Source of the DNA: Atherix ibis
Taxonomy: Eukaryota > Arthropoda > Insecta > Diptera > Athericidae
Length of the DNA: 64,000 nt
Direction: 5' to 3'
Assembly (NCBI GenBank): GCA_958298945.1
Contig: OY282610.1
Location: 25,444,233 to 25,508,232, forward strand
Within the stretch, counting starts at the first letter, position 1; the number at the start of each line of letters is the position of its first letter. The notes below the pieces were generated by a model. That model saw only the letters and a program-made list of their open reading frames with translations, had not been told where the DNA came from and made no database searches. Made by a program: the position numbers and the translations under genes. Shown here piece after piece: positions 50,379 to 60,739 of the stretch.

Positions 50379-51536
50379 CATGGAAACATACGCAATGCAA
50401 TGAATATCCATTCAATAACACCAACGCAATCGTTGCAGTCATCACATTCCCCGTCGTCTTCATCTTTGGCCAGTGATCTAACAACAACAACTGGGACCAC
50501 ACCAATTATAAACGTTAATTCATCGCCATTGCCAACAACATCTTCAGCTGCAGCAGCCGCAGCAGCTGCAGCAGCCACAATGCAATTTAAAGCACATATT
50601 AGCAGTTTCAGCGGTGTTGTTGTTGATCAGTTCAACCATGCACCGTCGCATACACCAACGCCAGCGTCCGCGCCAATCGGAAGTCATACACTATCAACGC
50701 CATCTATCACCGGAGCTGTAGTTGCTGGAACACCAACGGTTGCAGCAGCTGCAGCCGCAGCAGCTATAGCTGCATTCAACCATGGGGCGATTAACGTTAG
50801 CCAAATGGCTGCATCGATTTCACCACCAATTTTATCAGCGAATGGCCTACGTCTAACTGCAATTAACAACCATAACAATTGTAATAATATCAATAATATT
50901 AGTAGTAATAATAATAATAATAATAATAGCAATAGTATTAACTATAACCATAATCATAATAGTAATAATAATAATAATAATAATGGTAGTGGTAGTGGTA
51001 ATTTGAATACAAATACCAATAGTGGTAGTAATGGTGGAAATGGTAATAGTGGTAACTCGAATAATAGCAGTAGCAGTAATAATAATAATATTAATAATAA
51101 AAGTAACGGTTCTAACAACAGCAATACCAATAATAATAATAACAATACTAGTAATAATATAAATAGTAATAGTAATAGTGTTAGTGAAGTAATCAATGTA
51201 AATTCGAATAGCAATAATCTAGCTTCTCATAATAATAATAACAATATTATTAATAATAATAATAATAATAATAGTATTAATAATAGTAATAGTAATAGTA
51301 GTAATACAATTAATAATAATAACACAAGTACTAATAATAATAATAATAATAATAACAATAATAATTGCGCCAATAATAATATCATCCATCGTGATACTAA
51401 TGAACTATGGAGTGTTGCCAGATTTTCATTCGATCGGCCAGATTATCGGATTCCATTCTACAGACATGACATAACCAAACATTTTCAAGCTTTCCGCCAT
51501 GGTGAAACGACAACGCAAACAAACGGAATTGGTTAA
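50379..51536 (+). CDS. fuss: predicted fuss-like terminal coding exon (poly-Ala and poly-Asn rich)
   Basis: The frame is open from just after acceptor AG (50377-50378) and enters in phase 0 as HGNIRNAMNIHSITPTQ, which fits the phase 0 donor of exon 2. It ends at TAA 51534-51536, giving 385 residues. The first half is Ser/Thr/Pro-rich with two poly-Ala tracts and mixed sequence (MQFKAHISSFSGVVVDQFNH). The middle (about 50860-51390) is a long Asn/Ser tract coded by AAT/AAC/AGT repeats. The C-terminal 50 residues regain complexity (ELWSVARFSFDRPDYRIPFY, then RHDITKHFQAFRHG). I see no catalytic domain. Disordered poly-Ala/Asn tracts are common in fly transcription regulators. Joining it to exons 1-2 is inferred from strand, phase and signals. 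It could instead belong to another gene starting at 50400. Confidence 0.6.
   Translation, partial: HGNIRNAMNIHSITPTQSLQSSHSPSSSSLASDLTTTTGTTPIINVNSSPLPTTSSAAAAAAAAAATMQFKAHISSFSGVVVDQFNHAPSHTPTPASAPIGSHTLSTPSITGAVVAGTPTVAAAAAAAAIAAFNHGAINVSQMAASISPPILSANGLRLTAINNHNNCNNINNISSNNNNNNNSNSINYNHNHNSNNNNNNNGSGSGNLNTNTNSGSNGGNGNSGNSNNSSSSNNNNINNKSNGSNNSNTNNNNNNTSNNINSNSNSVSEVINVNSNSNNLASHNNNNNIINNNNNNNSINNSNSNSSNTINNNNTSTNNNNNNNNNNNCANNNIIHRDTNELWSVARFSFDRPDYRIPFYRHDITKHFQAFRHGETTTQTNGIG
50870..51395 (+). repeat. AAT/AAC trinucleotide repeat region (poly-Asn coding)
   Basis: Interrupted AAT-type triplets with AAC and AGT substitutions keep one frame open for about 175 codons. No base indel breaks the frame. 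Confidence 0.9.
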
Positions 51537-52980
51537 AAAGGGTTTTAACCAAAAAAAAAAATATTTCATTTTTTTGTATTTTTTTTTTTTTTTTAAAATT
51601 CAGTGAAAAAATAAAGCCAAAAAAAAACTTTTTAAAAGATTAAATAAATTCTGTTGAAAAACTAGTCACTTAAATTAGTCGATAAAGATTTCTGTCAACA
51701 TTTCTAGTAAGAAATCTTTACAAAAAAAAAAAATCTATAAATTATATCAATAAAAAAGACAATTTTAATGACATGTAAATAATTTATTATTAACTTTAAG
51801 GGTAAGAAATTATAATTAGAGAAATAGTAAAAAAAATATAATAGAATAGAAATAATATAAAAAGCAATCTTAATAAATTACAGTAACAATAAAAACCAAA
51901 AAAAAAAAATTAAAACAGAAAAAAGCAAGTTTTTCCATATAAATGAAAAATCTAAACAAAATGGTGAATTATAATATACAATAATTAATTGACAAAAACC
52001 AAACAATAAATTTAAATAAGAATTATATGCTATTAGAAGAAAATAATCATTACTTTTATTCATATTTATACATAAAAGAAAAAAAAATTATTTTAATATA
52101 TTTTAAATTCAAATTTAGCGGTTAAAGAGCTTTTGACATAACAGCATAACACCAGATTTGACAGTCCTCACAAAATGGCGCCGATCAACTATGCATAAGA
52201 TATCATTCTCCAATGTATATTTATTATAATCTTAGAAATAGATTGTATATAAAATATTTAATAATATTAATTAAATTAATTTCTTCTTCTAGAGAAATTT
52301 TATTAGATGTTAGTTACGAACATTTCAATAGTTTCTCTACAAATCTAGACATTTTTAGAGATTAGTTATTATTACTGATAACAAACCCCCTCACCCTCAA
52401 AAAAAAAAATACAAAAACCAAAAAAAAAAAAAAAACAACAACAAAGAACTAAAATTAACGAACGAGAAATCTTCTAATAAACTTATAGCTTAGATATTAT
52501 AACTTCAAAAAGAAAAGCAATAAAAGTTATCATATCAACAAAAAATAAATATAAAAATTTAAAAAAAAAACAAATTTACAAAAATAATTTTTAGCTTTTG
52601 AAATAATTATTACCAATATCAATAGAAAAACACAACAAAAATTAAATTATAAATGCAATAAATTTTCGAATAAGATATGAAAAAAATACATTTTAAAAAT
52701 CAATAAATATAAACTAAATGAATAAAAATTAGAAATTCTATTTCTTAAATAGAAATGAAAATAATGGAATTTTTTTATTATTGTAGAATTTCTCAAAATA
52801 ATTCAGTAAATATATTTACTAATTGTGTAAATGGGATTATCATTATTAAAAAAAAATGAGGAGAAATGCTATAAGTTAATATGAATAAATTGTATATAAT
52901 AAATAAAAATTTAGACTATTCATAAAATGTGTTTCATATTAATTTAATTTTAATTAACAAAATCATTTTAATAGTTTTAA
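51537..52980 (+). other. probable 3' UTR and downstream AT-rich DNA
   Basis: AT-rich sequence after the stop codon with candidate polyadenylation signals AATAAA at 51610 and others further on. The cleavage site cannot be chosen. 52110-52200 is less AT-rich. Confidence 0.4.
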
Positions 52981-52989
52981 TATTTTTTG

Positions 52990-53720
52990 TTGTTGTGAAG
53001 ATTTGTAGCATTTCAAGCAGATGCAACCATTGGAGATTGATAAAAAGTGCATTTTATGCAATAATTAACTCATGCAAATCTGGCAACGGTGAGTTATATT
53101 CAATTAAGAATTGAAAAGCACGTGGCACCATTTAGATTTATTTTTGTTTTGTTTTTTTTTCTTCATAATTCTAGAATTGGTTGCTAATAATTTTAATTCA
53201 TTAAGTATTAAAACTTGTTTAAAAAACAATAGCATCCAAAGCTCCTTATTATGAATGGTTTTTTTTTCATTTTTTTTTTACACAAAAGCCAGTTTATAAT
53301 TTTAGATTGGTTTTCATTTTTTGCTTACAAAGCATAAATTTTTAATACATTTTCCTAGAAATTGATAATGACTCCTTTTTTTACAGTTATTAATTTAGAA
53401 AAATCTGGCAACACTGATATACGAAACATGTAATAAAAAATCGAGTAACACGTGACGCCATTGCAATTTATTTCCGCTTTAAGTTAAAAATAATCGGTAT
53501 CACAAAAGTTTCTTTATTTGATTTTATCGTTTATAAATAAAAAAAAAATTCATAATTTTAGATTGTTTAGTAATTTTTTTATTTTTTAAAGCATCAAGTT
53601 TTCATTATTTAGATAATGACTCCATTTTTTACTATAATTAACTTATGAAAATCTAAGCATTTAAGAATCGAATTACACGTGGCGCCATCTTAATTTATCT
53701 CTTATTTTAGTTTAGAAAAT
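52990..53720. repeat. three diverged tandem units of about 250-320 bp
   Basis: Each unit holds AATCTGGCAAC (about 53078, 53402; decayed at 53648) followed some 50 bp later by CACGTGGCGCCAT or a variant (about 53118, 53452, 53680) and preceded by GATAATGACTCC or a variant. Spacing is about 320 then 245 bp. Non-coding, origin unknown. Confidence 0.7.
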
Positions 53721-53729
53721 TTTGAATTG

Positions 53730-54355
53730 TTCTGGTTTTTTTTTTACTATATTGGTTTGTAAGTTGTTTTTCCTAACAGAGTATAAAGTTTTAGTAAGTT
53801 GGAAAGATAAAAATATTAAGCGAATCGAAGAAATTATATTTCCCTCGTTTTCACAATGATTTTTATATTTTCCTTCGAGTTTTTATTGTCCTTTTAAATA
53901 CGTTTGGACATCTCAGAGAGAAAATATCAATTGAAGACGTAAACGAGGGATGAATTAATGTTCACTTCTGTTATTGGCATCCCAAGAGACTCATTCTATC
54001 GAAACATTTTCTTCTTATACACAAACAGAATCAAAAACAATAACTTCAGAATCGAAATAATTTTTTTTGTGTTTTACTTTTTACTATAGTAATAAGCTTA
54101 AAAAGAAATTAGTGTAATAAATATAAAATAATCTTAAGGGTATTGGGGGATTATTTTGCAAATTTTATGAAGTGTTTAAAATTATAAATGGCAAATTACT
54201 TGAAGGTGCGGTTCTCATTTATGAGAAAGACAAATAATCTAATCCCACATAATAATAAAAATATAAAGACCTGTGCACTTGTAAATAGACTGAACAGTTG
54301 TGTTGAAGCTGAGTTGGAGATTTTATAGAAACTAATTTGCTAAAGTAGCACCCTG
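53730..54355. other. AT-rich non-coding DNA
   Basis: No feature recognised. Confidence 0.45.
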
Positions 54356-54362
54356 CTCGGTA

Positions 54363-55630
54363 CCAGGGGTATAAGTTTAAATGCGCTGTTTGGTCATAGA
54401 TGACGCGAGTAAGCGTTTTAAGCTACCATGAACACGCCATACTTTTTTTATGAGTTTGACAGCTGTCAAACATCAATCAGTGCACATTGTCAGTAATTTC
54501 GTACAACAACATACATTTTTCCTTTAGTAATCATATCTAGTTTTGTGCCAGAAAAAAAACATATGCGGGAAGCTCTGCTTTTCTGCTTCAATTTGAAGAA
54601 ATCAGCTGCCGAATCGTATCGAATGCTTATGGAGGCCTATGGTGACATTGCTTTATCAGAAACAACGTACCGAAGATGGAAATTTTGACTTGTGGGAGAA
54701 GAAACGTGAAAATCGGCCTAGGAAGATTGAGGACTATAAATTGCAGGCTCTTTTGGGCGAAGACGATACCCAATCGCAAAAAATTCTTGCTGAGCAATTG
54801 GGTGTTACTCAACCAGCCATTTCCATGCGTCTGCGTGCCATGAGGAAAATTGAAAAGATCGGAAAATGGGTGCCGCAAGAGTTGAATGATAGGCAGATGG
54901 AGCGACGCCAAAACACATATGAAATCTTGCTCGCCAAACAAAAGAGAAAGTCCTTCCTGCATCGGATTGTGGCAGGCGATGAAAAGTGTATATATTTCGA
55001 GAATCCTAAGCACAAGAAATAGTGCGTCGATCCCGGCTAACCATCAACCTCTTCCCCAAGACCAAATTGCTTCGGACGGAATCCGCTTCTGTGCGCTTGG
55101 TGGGATCAGTAGGGTATCGTCTACTATGAGATATTGAAACCTGGTAAAACTATCAATGCCCACCGCTACCACCAACAACTGATCAAATTGCACCGTGCTC
55201 TGCGTGCAAAAAGGACAGATTATCAACAAAGACATGACAAGCTGATTTTCCTCCACGACAACGCACCATCGCACACGTCAAAATTGCTCCGAAACTACTT
55301 GGAAACACTCAACTGGGAGGTGCTACCTCACCCCGCTTATTCACCATACCTGTCCCCTTCTGACTACCACCTGTTCCCTTCGATGGGCCACGCGCTCGCT
55401 AAGCAGCATTTCAATTCTTACGAAGACGTCCGATAATTGCTTGATGAGTGGTTTGGCTCGAAAGAGAAGGCATTTTTTTCTCGTGGTATCTACAAATTGC
55501 CCGAGAGATGGGAAATAAATGTGTAGCTAGTGAAGGCAAGTACTTTGAATAAATTTGTTTTTGCTTTCTATGAAAAAAACATTTGTTTTTCTGACTAAAA
55601 AAAACAGCGGATTTAAGCTTATATAGCTTG
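54363..55630 (+). mobile_element. mauritiana-like mariner, copy C
   Basis: 1268 bp element with TA at both ends (54361-54362, 55631-55632). The left terminal repeat CCAGGGGTATAAGTTTAAAT and the right ...AAGCTTATATAGCTTG are each mutated relative to copy A. The transposase gene is nearly full length but broken. Confidence 0.88.
54533..55530 (+). pseudogene. mariner transposase pseudogene (copy C)
   Basis: The original start codon is changed to ATA (54533). A 20 bp deletion near 54670 (ACGTACCGAAGATGG) shifts the frame and removes part of the DNA-binding helix. The next frame, 54639-55022, reads QLGVTQPAIS and GDEKC, where the Trp after the first catalytic motif is Cys. The last frame, 55134-55436, carries HDNAPSHTS and SPSDYHLF, with the usual SPDLAP changed to SPYLSP. 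The same 20 bp deletion occurs in the 59.1 kb fragment. Confidence 0.87.
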
Positions 55631-55639
55631 TAAAATCAA

Positions 55640-57170
55640 TTTTTTTTTGTGTGGGTTTATTGTACTGACTTTTAATGAAGAGTATTTCGATTTCTTTGGA
55701 ATTTATTTCTTTTTCGTATTTTATATTTTGAGCAAATTAAATATTTATTTTAATATTATATTAGAATATGAAGTAATTGATAAAGCTTTTATTAAGACTT
55801 CTCTCTGTGTAAAATAAATTATGTACATTTTTGCAATAAATACGAGTATTTTGGTCCTAAGTTTGATTGTGATTTATACTCTAACTCTAGCAGTAATTGT
55901 ACTATTAGTCAATTAATTAACTTATTCAATAAATCTATTAGAAGTGAAATTAATCGAGTTATTAAGTCGATTTATATGTTTCTGTAGCTAACTTTTACTA
56001 TGATTTAATTGAGTGCAAAGTTGTTTATTTATACAATATTTAGTTAAAATGATCGTTATTGTATCATATAATATTTAATTATCGAAAAGGTATTAAATGT
56101 AAACTAGAAACGTTACGTTACGGATTATGTTAAATATGGCATCATTCGGATTTACCACAGCTCAGCAAAAAGAAAAGGGGTTGACCATTGGCGTTCTACT
56201 GGATACTCTATTAATTAATTTACTGTAAATATATGGTGTCCTTAAAGGATTTGCTTTTCAGTGGAATAACAGAAAGTCCTCAAAAAGTTTACTATCTTAT
56301 GTACTCGTATATACATATAGAAATTTTAAAAGGCTCTTTTACAACTCCTTTCATCACTCTTCGTGTAGATACAGTCTACTACATCCTTCTTAATTTCTCA
56401 CCCTCTCACACAGGTACTAAAATTATTTTCCGAAAACTCTATAGCTCCCCCAAAAACTTTCTATCCATTCTACTTTTTGAGATGAAATCAACAAAACGAA
56501 ACAAACCAAATCTGCTTTTAGAAAGCATAAATAAACTGAGGCACTTCTAATTAATGTGATTCCAATTCCGTAAAGTGGATTTATTCGCCATTGGAAACGT
56601 TTTATCAGTTTTCAATAAATTACATCCTTTCATCTTTTATTTAATTCATTCATATAATATTCACATTTTAATTAGATATTAATTTTTAAATGATTATCCT
56701 AGAAGACAAAAAAAATAATACAAATTTCCCTCCTTAAATTAAGCATTTTTATGTTAAAAAAAAAATTTAATAATATATATTATTTTTCTTTCTTTTATTA
56801 ATTAATTCCTTTGACGGGATATCTTCCTTCAAGACTATGTATATAATATAATTAGATACAAATAATAAGCATTACTCTTGGTAAAAGGAAATTCAGATGT
56901 TCTTTGATTTTTTTCTTTAAAATAATTTCTTACAAAAATAATCTGTATCCTTTTATTAATTATAATATATTTATTAATTTTTTTTCAATATGATTTTTAT
57001 GAAATTGGGAAAAAAAAATTTTAAACAATTTTCCTTCTAAAGAGTTATCCATTTTATGATTTGGTCACAAAAATAGAATAAATAAATTTTTATTTAGTAA
57101 AAAATTTGCCATTTTACAAAAAATAATTATAAAACTATAGAAAGCTTTTTTAAAATTAGTCAGGTTTATT
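55640..57170. other. AT-rich non-coding DNA
   Basis: 56090-56550 is somewhat less AT-rich with open frames lacking any known domain. No supported gene. Confidence 0.45.
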
Positions 57171-57179
57171 TTTGGTCAA

Positions 57180-57510
57180 TGCTGAGCGATTTGGCCGCAT
57201 AAAAACCAACTTTTTTTTGGTCTAAACATCAAAATTTCTTGACTACAAATGTATATGATTTTTTAAAGATAAAGTTCAAAATCACACAGCATGACAAATT
57301 TAAGCTTTATTGCCCTAAAAGTTCACAGGACGTATAATTTTGAGATTAGATGATGTCAATTATCTTCGAAGATAGCACAATTTTATGCTGTTAGATATTT
57401 TCTGGTAAAATTACATTTAAAAATTAATATCCGTCAAAAAATGGCTACATTATAACCTAAAATATACAAAAACGTATTTAAAATTAACCTCAAATGGTGG
57501 ATCTAGTTCA
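57180..57510 (+). pseudogene. Tc1-like transposase remnant
   Basis: AAAAGTTCACAGGACGTATA codes a KFTGRI block followed by LRLDDVNYLR. Near 57450-57500 the frame PKIYKNVFKINLKW matches the C-terminal motif of the family. Mid-part decayed. Confidence 0.55.
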
Positions 57511-57519
57511 ATAAGACAT

Positions 57520-59060
57520 CTGATAGCAGTCATTTGAAATTTTTTATCTATTTTACAGAATACCATTCATTAACTTATGTAATTAATTTGACTTTACACA
57601 TACTTTTGACAGCTCATATTGGATAAACTTTTATATTAGAAAAAAAAGGATTTTTAATGAAATTTTTTACCATATAGTTTTTTTCTCCAAATATTGTAAC
57701 TTTTTATTTGGAATTAAATTAAAAATTTGAAAATTTTACAAATAAAGTTTAGTCCAAATTGGCTCAGTTTGAATAGTTTGGAGAAATTTTACATATTCGA
57801 TGTTTTTATCTGAATTTTTAATAACGCAATTTATTACATTACCTGTCTTAGATGGGATGAGTAAAAAAATTTAGATTTTATTAAATATTCCAAATTTTTT
57901 GTTTTTACTTCATTATTGCTTCGAAATTCGGCTATTTATTCGGACTAATCACAGTCACTTCTACTCCAAATAGACAAATGCAATAAATGTCAATAAAAAC
58001 TAAATATTGAACAAAATAGAATATTATCGATTTGAAAGGATTTCGTGTTGCTGACAATAAAAATATTCAAATTTGTTTATTTAGCATTTGTTATCCTTAT
58101 AATATTCATCGGGAATCAATCAAAAAGTTCTTATTGATTGCACTATTTATTATACAATATATGTAAGCCAAAAAAATGCAGCCTTTTTAAGCATACATAA
58201 AAAGGGCAAAGTAATTTTTAGATGTATAAATAAAAAGCTAAAAGTTATATTTAAAAATAATGGAAGGGAATTTCTTGAAGAAAAAAAAACAAATTCCAAA
58301 GTTTACTCATGAGTTTCTACTTGTGATGCTGACAAATTTTTAGAATTTTTAAAATCCCCTCAGACCATTTCTACAATGAAAATTCTATTAATTTTCTATA
58401 GTCGCAAAACTATTCACCACAAATACCAATATTTCCACTTATATGCCCAATTAAAATCAGGTTGAATGGTTCAGTGGCAGACTAATATGATCCCCTGAGA
58501 ATAGCAATGAATTCGTTTTTGTCTGCAGTGAGTTCGCATCAATCGACATCAACACGGCTTTGCAAATTCTTGTTGCTTGTAGAAAATACTATACCCCAGG
58601 ACTCACATTATGTCCTTATACGAGCACAATTGAGACAAATTTTATTTTGTTTAGTTTCACTTGCTTTCGTTTGATTTTATTTTTTTCTTCTGTCTATGAA
58701 TATAGTCCAATTGAGTTTGTCTATGAATATTATAAGGTCTGACATATAAGCAAGTATATTTGAGGTTATGCATTTTTTTTTTAAATTGCCAATAAGGAAT
58801 TGATATTATGTATTCGAAATAATCCTGGAGAGTTTAATTGTGTATATTTTAAGTTCGGCTTTCGATTGTGGGAAAGAATATATTAATTTATGGTATAATG
58901 CCGAGGAGAAGTAGATTAACTACTTAAAAGATGAGAGAGTAGCAAGTATGCTTGTGGGATAGCCACTGACGATAGATGTTGGGGGTTATATTATTTTTAA
59001 AAATTAATATTTACGAAATCAAAATTGGTGGAAGAAATTGAAAGCATCCATTCTCCTCGG
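57520..59060. other. AT-rich non-coding DNA
   Basis: A small balanced patch lies at 58440-58700. No gene supported. Confidence 0.45.
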
Positions 59061-59063
59061 TTG

Positions 59064-59128
59064 TTCACGATCTCCCGCTATTTGGCCAGCATCCACATAA
59101 CAGTGTTATCTCAAAATTCGTGATCTCA
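59064..59128. repeat. 65 bp direct repeat, left copy
   Basis: Starts TTCACGATCTCCCGCTATTT and ends TTCGTGATCTCA. It repeats at 59494-59558 with one mismatch and brackets a mariner fragment. Confidence 0.95.
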
Positions 59129-59493
59129 TACATTTTTCCTTTAGTTTTGTGCCAGAAAAAAAACATATGCGGGAAGCTCTGCTTTTCTGCTTCAATTTGA
59201 AGAAATCAGCTGCCGAATCGTATCGAATGCTTATGGAGGCCTATGGTGACAGTACTTTATCGGAAACAACGTACCGAAGATGGCAATTTTGACTTGTGGG
59301 AGAAGAAACGTGAAAATCGGCCTAGGAAGATTGAGGACTATAAATTGCAGGCTCTTTTGGATGAAGACGATACCCAAACGCAAAAAATGCTTGCTGAGCA
59401 ATTGGGTGTTACTCAACCAGCCATTTCCATGCGTCTGCGTGCCATTAGTAAGATTGAAAAGATCGGAAAATGGGTGCCGCATGAGTTGAACGA
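59129..59493 (+). mobile_element. mauritiana-like mariner fragment, copy D
   Basis: A 365 bp internal piece of the same lineage as copy C, with the identical 20 bp deletion and GAGAAGAAACGT variant. It lacks both terminal repeats, has lost the start codon through a 13 bp deletion (TTTAG joined to TTTTGTGCC), and ends abruptly after WVPHELND. No catalytic residue remains. It lies exactly between two copies of a 65 bp direct repeat. Confidence 0.92.
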
Positions 59494-59558
59494 TTCACGA
59501 TCTCCCGCTATTTGGCCAGCATCCACATTACAGTGTTATCTCAAAATTCGTGATCTCA
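59494..59558. repeat. 65 bp direct repeat, right copy
   Basis: Partner of 59064-59128. See that entry. Confidence 0.95.
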
Positions 59559-59823
59559 AAATTCCCTTCGTTTGCCATATCATCACACAGTAAACCACTT
59601 AAGTAACACCTCCCATTGCTAAGCACAGAAATGGCAACGGGACTTATTAATTAAGTCCTAATAGTGAAACTACTATCGATAGGTCTTAGCTCCTCTTTTA
59701 TATTGCACGATATTATAATGACTTCCTTCACAACAAATATGCTTGTGATCTGTCGTAGTAACTAAACAAAAATAATTCCAAAAATATTTTTACAGTAATT
59801 TCGGTTTACAACTGAAACTTTTT

Positions 59824-60071
59824 TTTTTTTTTTTTTTTTAAATGCAGATTTTGTCTCAGAGTAAATCTGGTCAGTCTGGTATTGACGCACGCGGCTGCTT
59901 GGTCCATAGGTCGCTTAGAGGAAGGGATAAAGGATAAGGATATGAAAGAAGATTTAGAAAGTAAAGCGGTGAGGTAATTAGCGTAGGACCATGCTGCTAC
60001 AGTGGGATTCGAACCCACGACCCTTTGGCTAGTAGTCCCAGTACGCTATTGACTGTGCTACCGGGGCCGTC
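59824..60071 (-). mobile_element. tRNA-derived SINE
   Basis: Read on the minus strand the element starts GACGGCCCCGGTAGCACAGT (an A-box-like TAGCACAGTC) and carries a perfect B box GGTTCGAATCC about 45 bp further on. A tRNA-unrelated body of about 150 bp follows, then a poly-A tail (the T run at 59824-59839 on the plus strand). The 12 bp target-site duplication CTGAAACTTTTT flanks it at 59812-59823 and 60072-60083. It is 248 bp, apparently full length and fairly young. SINEs use internal pol III promoters and LINE enzymes for retroposition. The family is not named. Confidence 0.9.
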
Positions 60072-60086
60072 CTGAAACTTTTTATA

Positions 60087-60737
60087 ATTAATGGCCGCTT
60101 ACCCAATAATAGCTGTATAGACAATAATGGCCGTCTAGCCAAAAATGACCGAGAAGCCAATAATGACCCCCTAGCCAATAATGGCCGTCTAGCCAATAAT
60201 GGCCGCATAGCCAATAATGGTCGCCCAGCTAATAATGGTCGCCTAGCCAATAATGGCCGCCTAGCCAATAATGACCCCCTAGCCAATAATGACCCCCTAG
60301 CCAATAATGACCCCCTGCCAATATTGACCCCCTAGCCAATAATGACCCCCTAGCCAATATTGACCCCCTAGCCAATAATGGCTGCCTAGCCAATAATGGC
60401 CGCCTAGCCAATAATGGCCGCCTAGCTAATAATGGCTGCCTAGCCAATAATGGCTGCCTAGCCAGTAATGGCCGCCTATACAATAATGGCCGCCTATACA
60501 ATAATGGCCGCTTAGCCAATAAAGGCCGCCTAGCCAATAATGGCCGCCTATACAATAATGGCCGCCCAGACAATAATGGCCGCCTATACAATAATGGCCG
60601 CCCAGACAATAATGGCCGCCTAGCCAATAATGGCCGCCTAGCCAATAATGGCCGCCTAGCCAATAATGGCCGCCTAGCCAATAATGGCCGCCTAGCCAAT
60701 AATGGCCGCATATACAATAATGGCCGCTAAGCCAATA
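60087..60737. repeat. 18 bp minisatellite (GGCCGCCTAGCCAATAAT), about 36 units
   Basis: A 650 bp array of 18 bp units, far richer in G and C than its surroundings. Variants are clustered: a GACCCCC block (about 60160-60365), TATACA and CAGACA variants of the TAGCCA segment (about 60475-60610), and canonical units at about 60610-60705. Because 18 is a multiple of three, long open frames appear on the minus strand (repeats of RRPLLA or GGHYWL). They have no start context or domain and should not be called genes. Confidence 0.95.
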
Positions 60738-60739
60738 TT

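Noticed and set aside
50684..51214. Leucine-rich minus-strand frames opposite exon 3
   Set aside because: They are the reverse complement of the AAT/AAC repeat and have no independent support.
59999..60068. Functional tRNA gene
   Set aside because: The B box is perfect, but the sequence lacks a foldable acceptor stem, continues into an unrelated body with an A tail, and has target-site duplications, so it is a SINE head.
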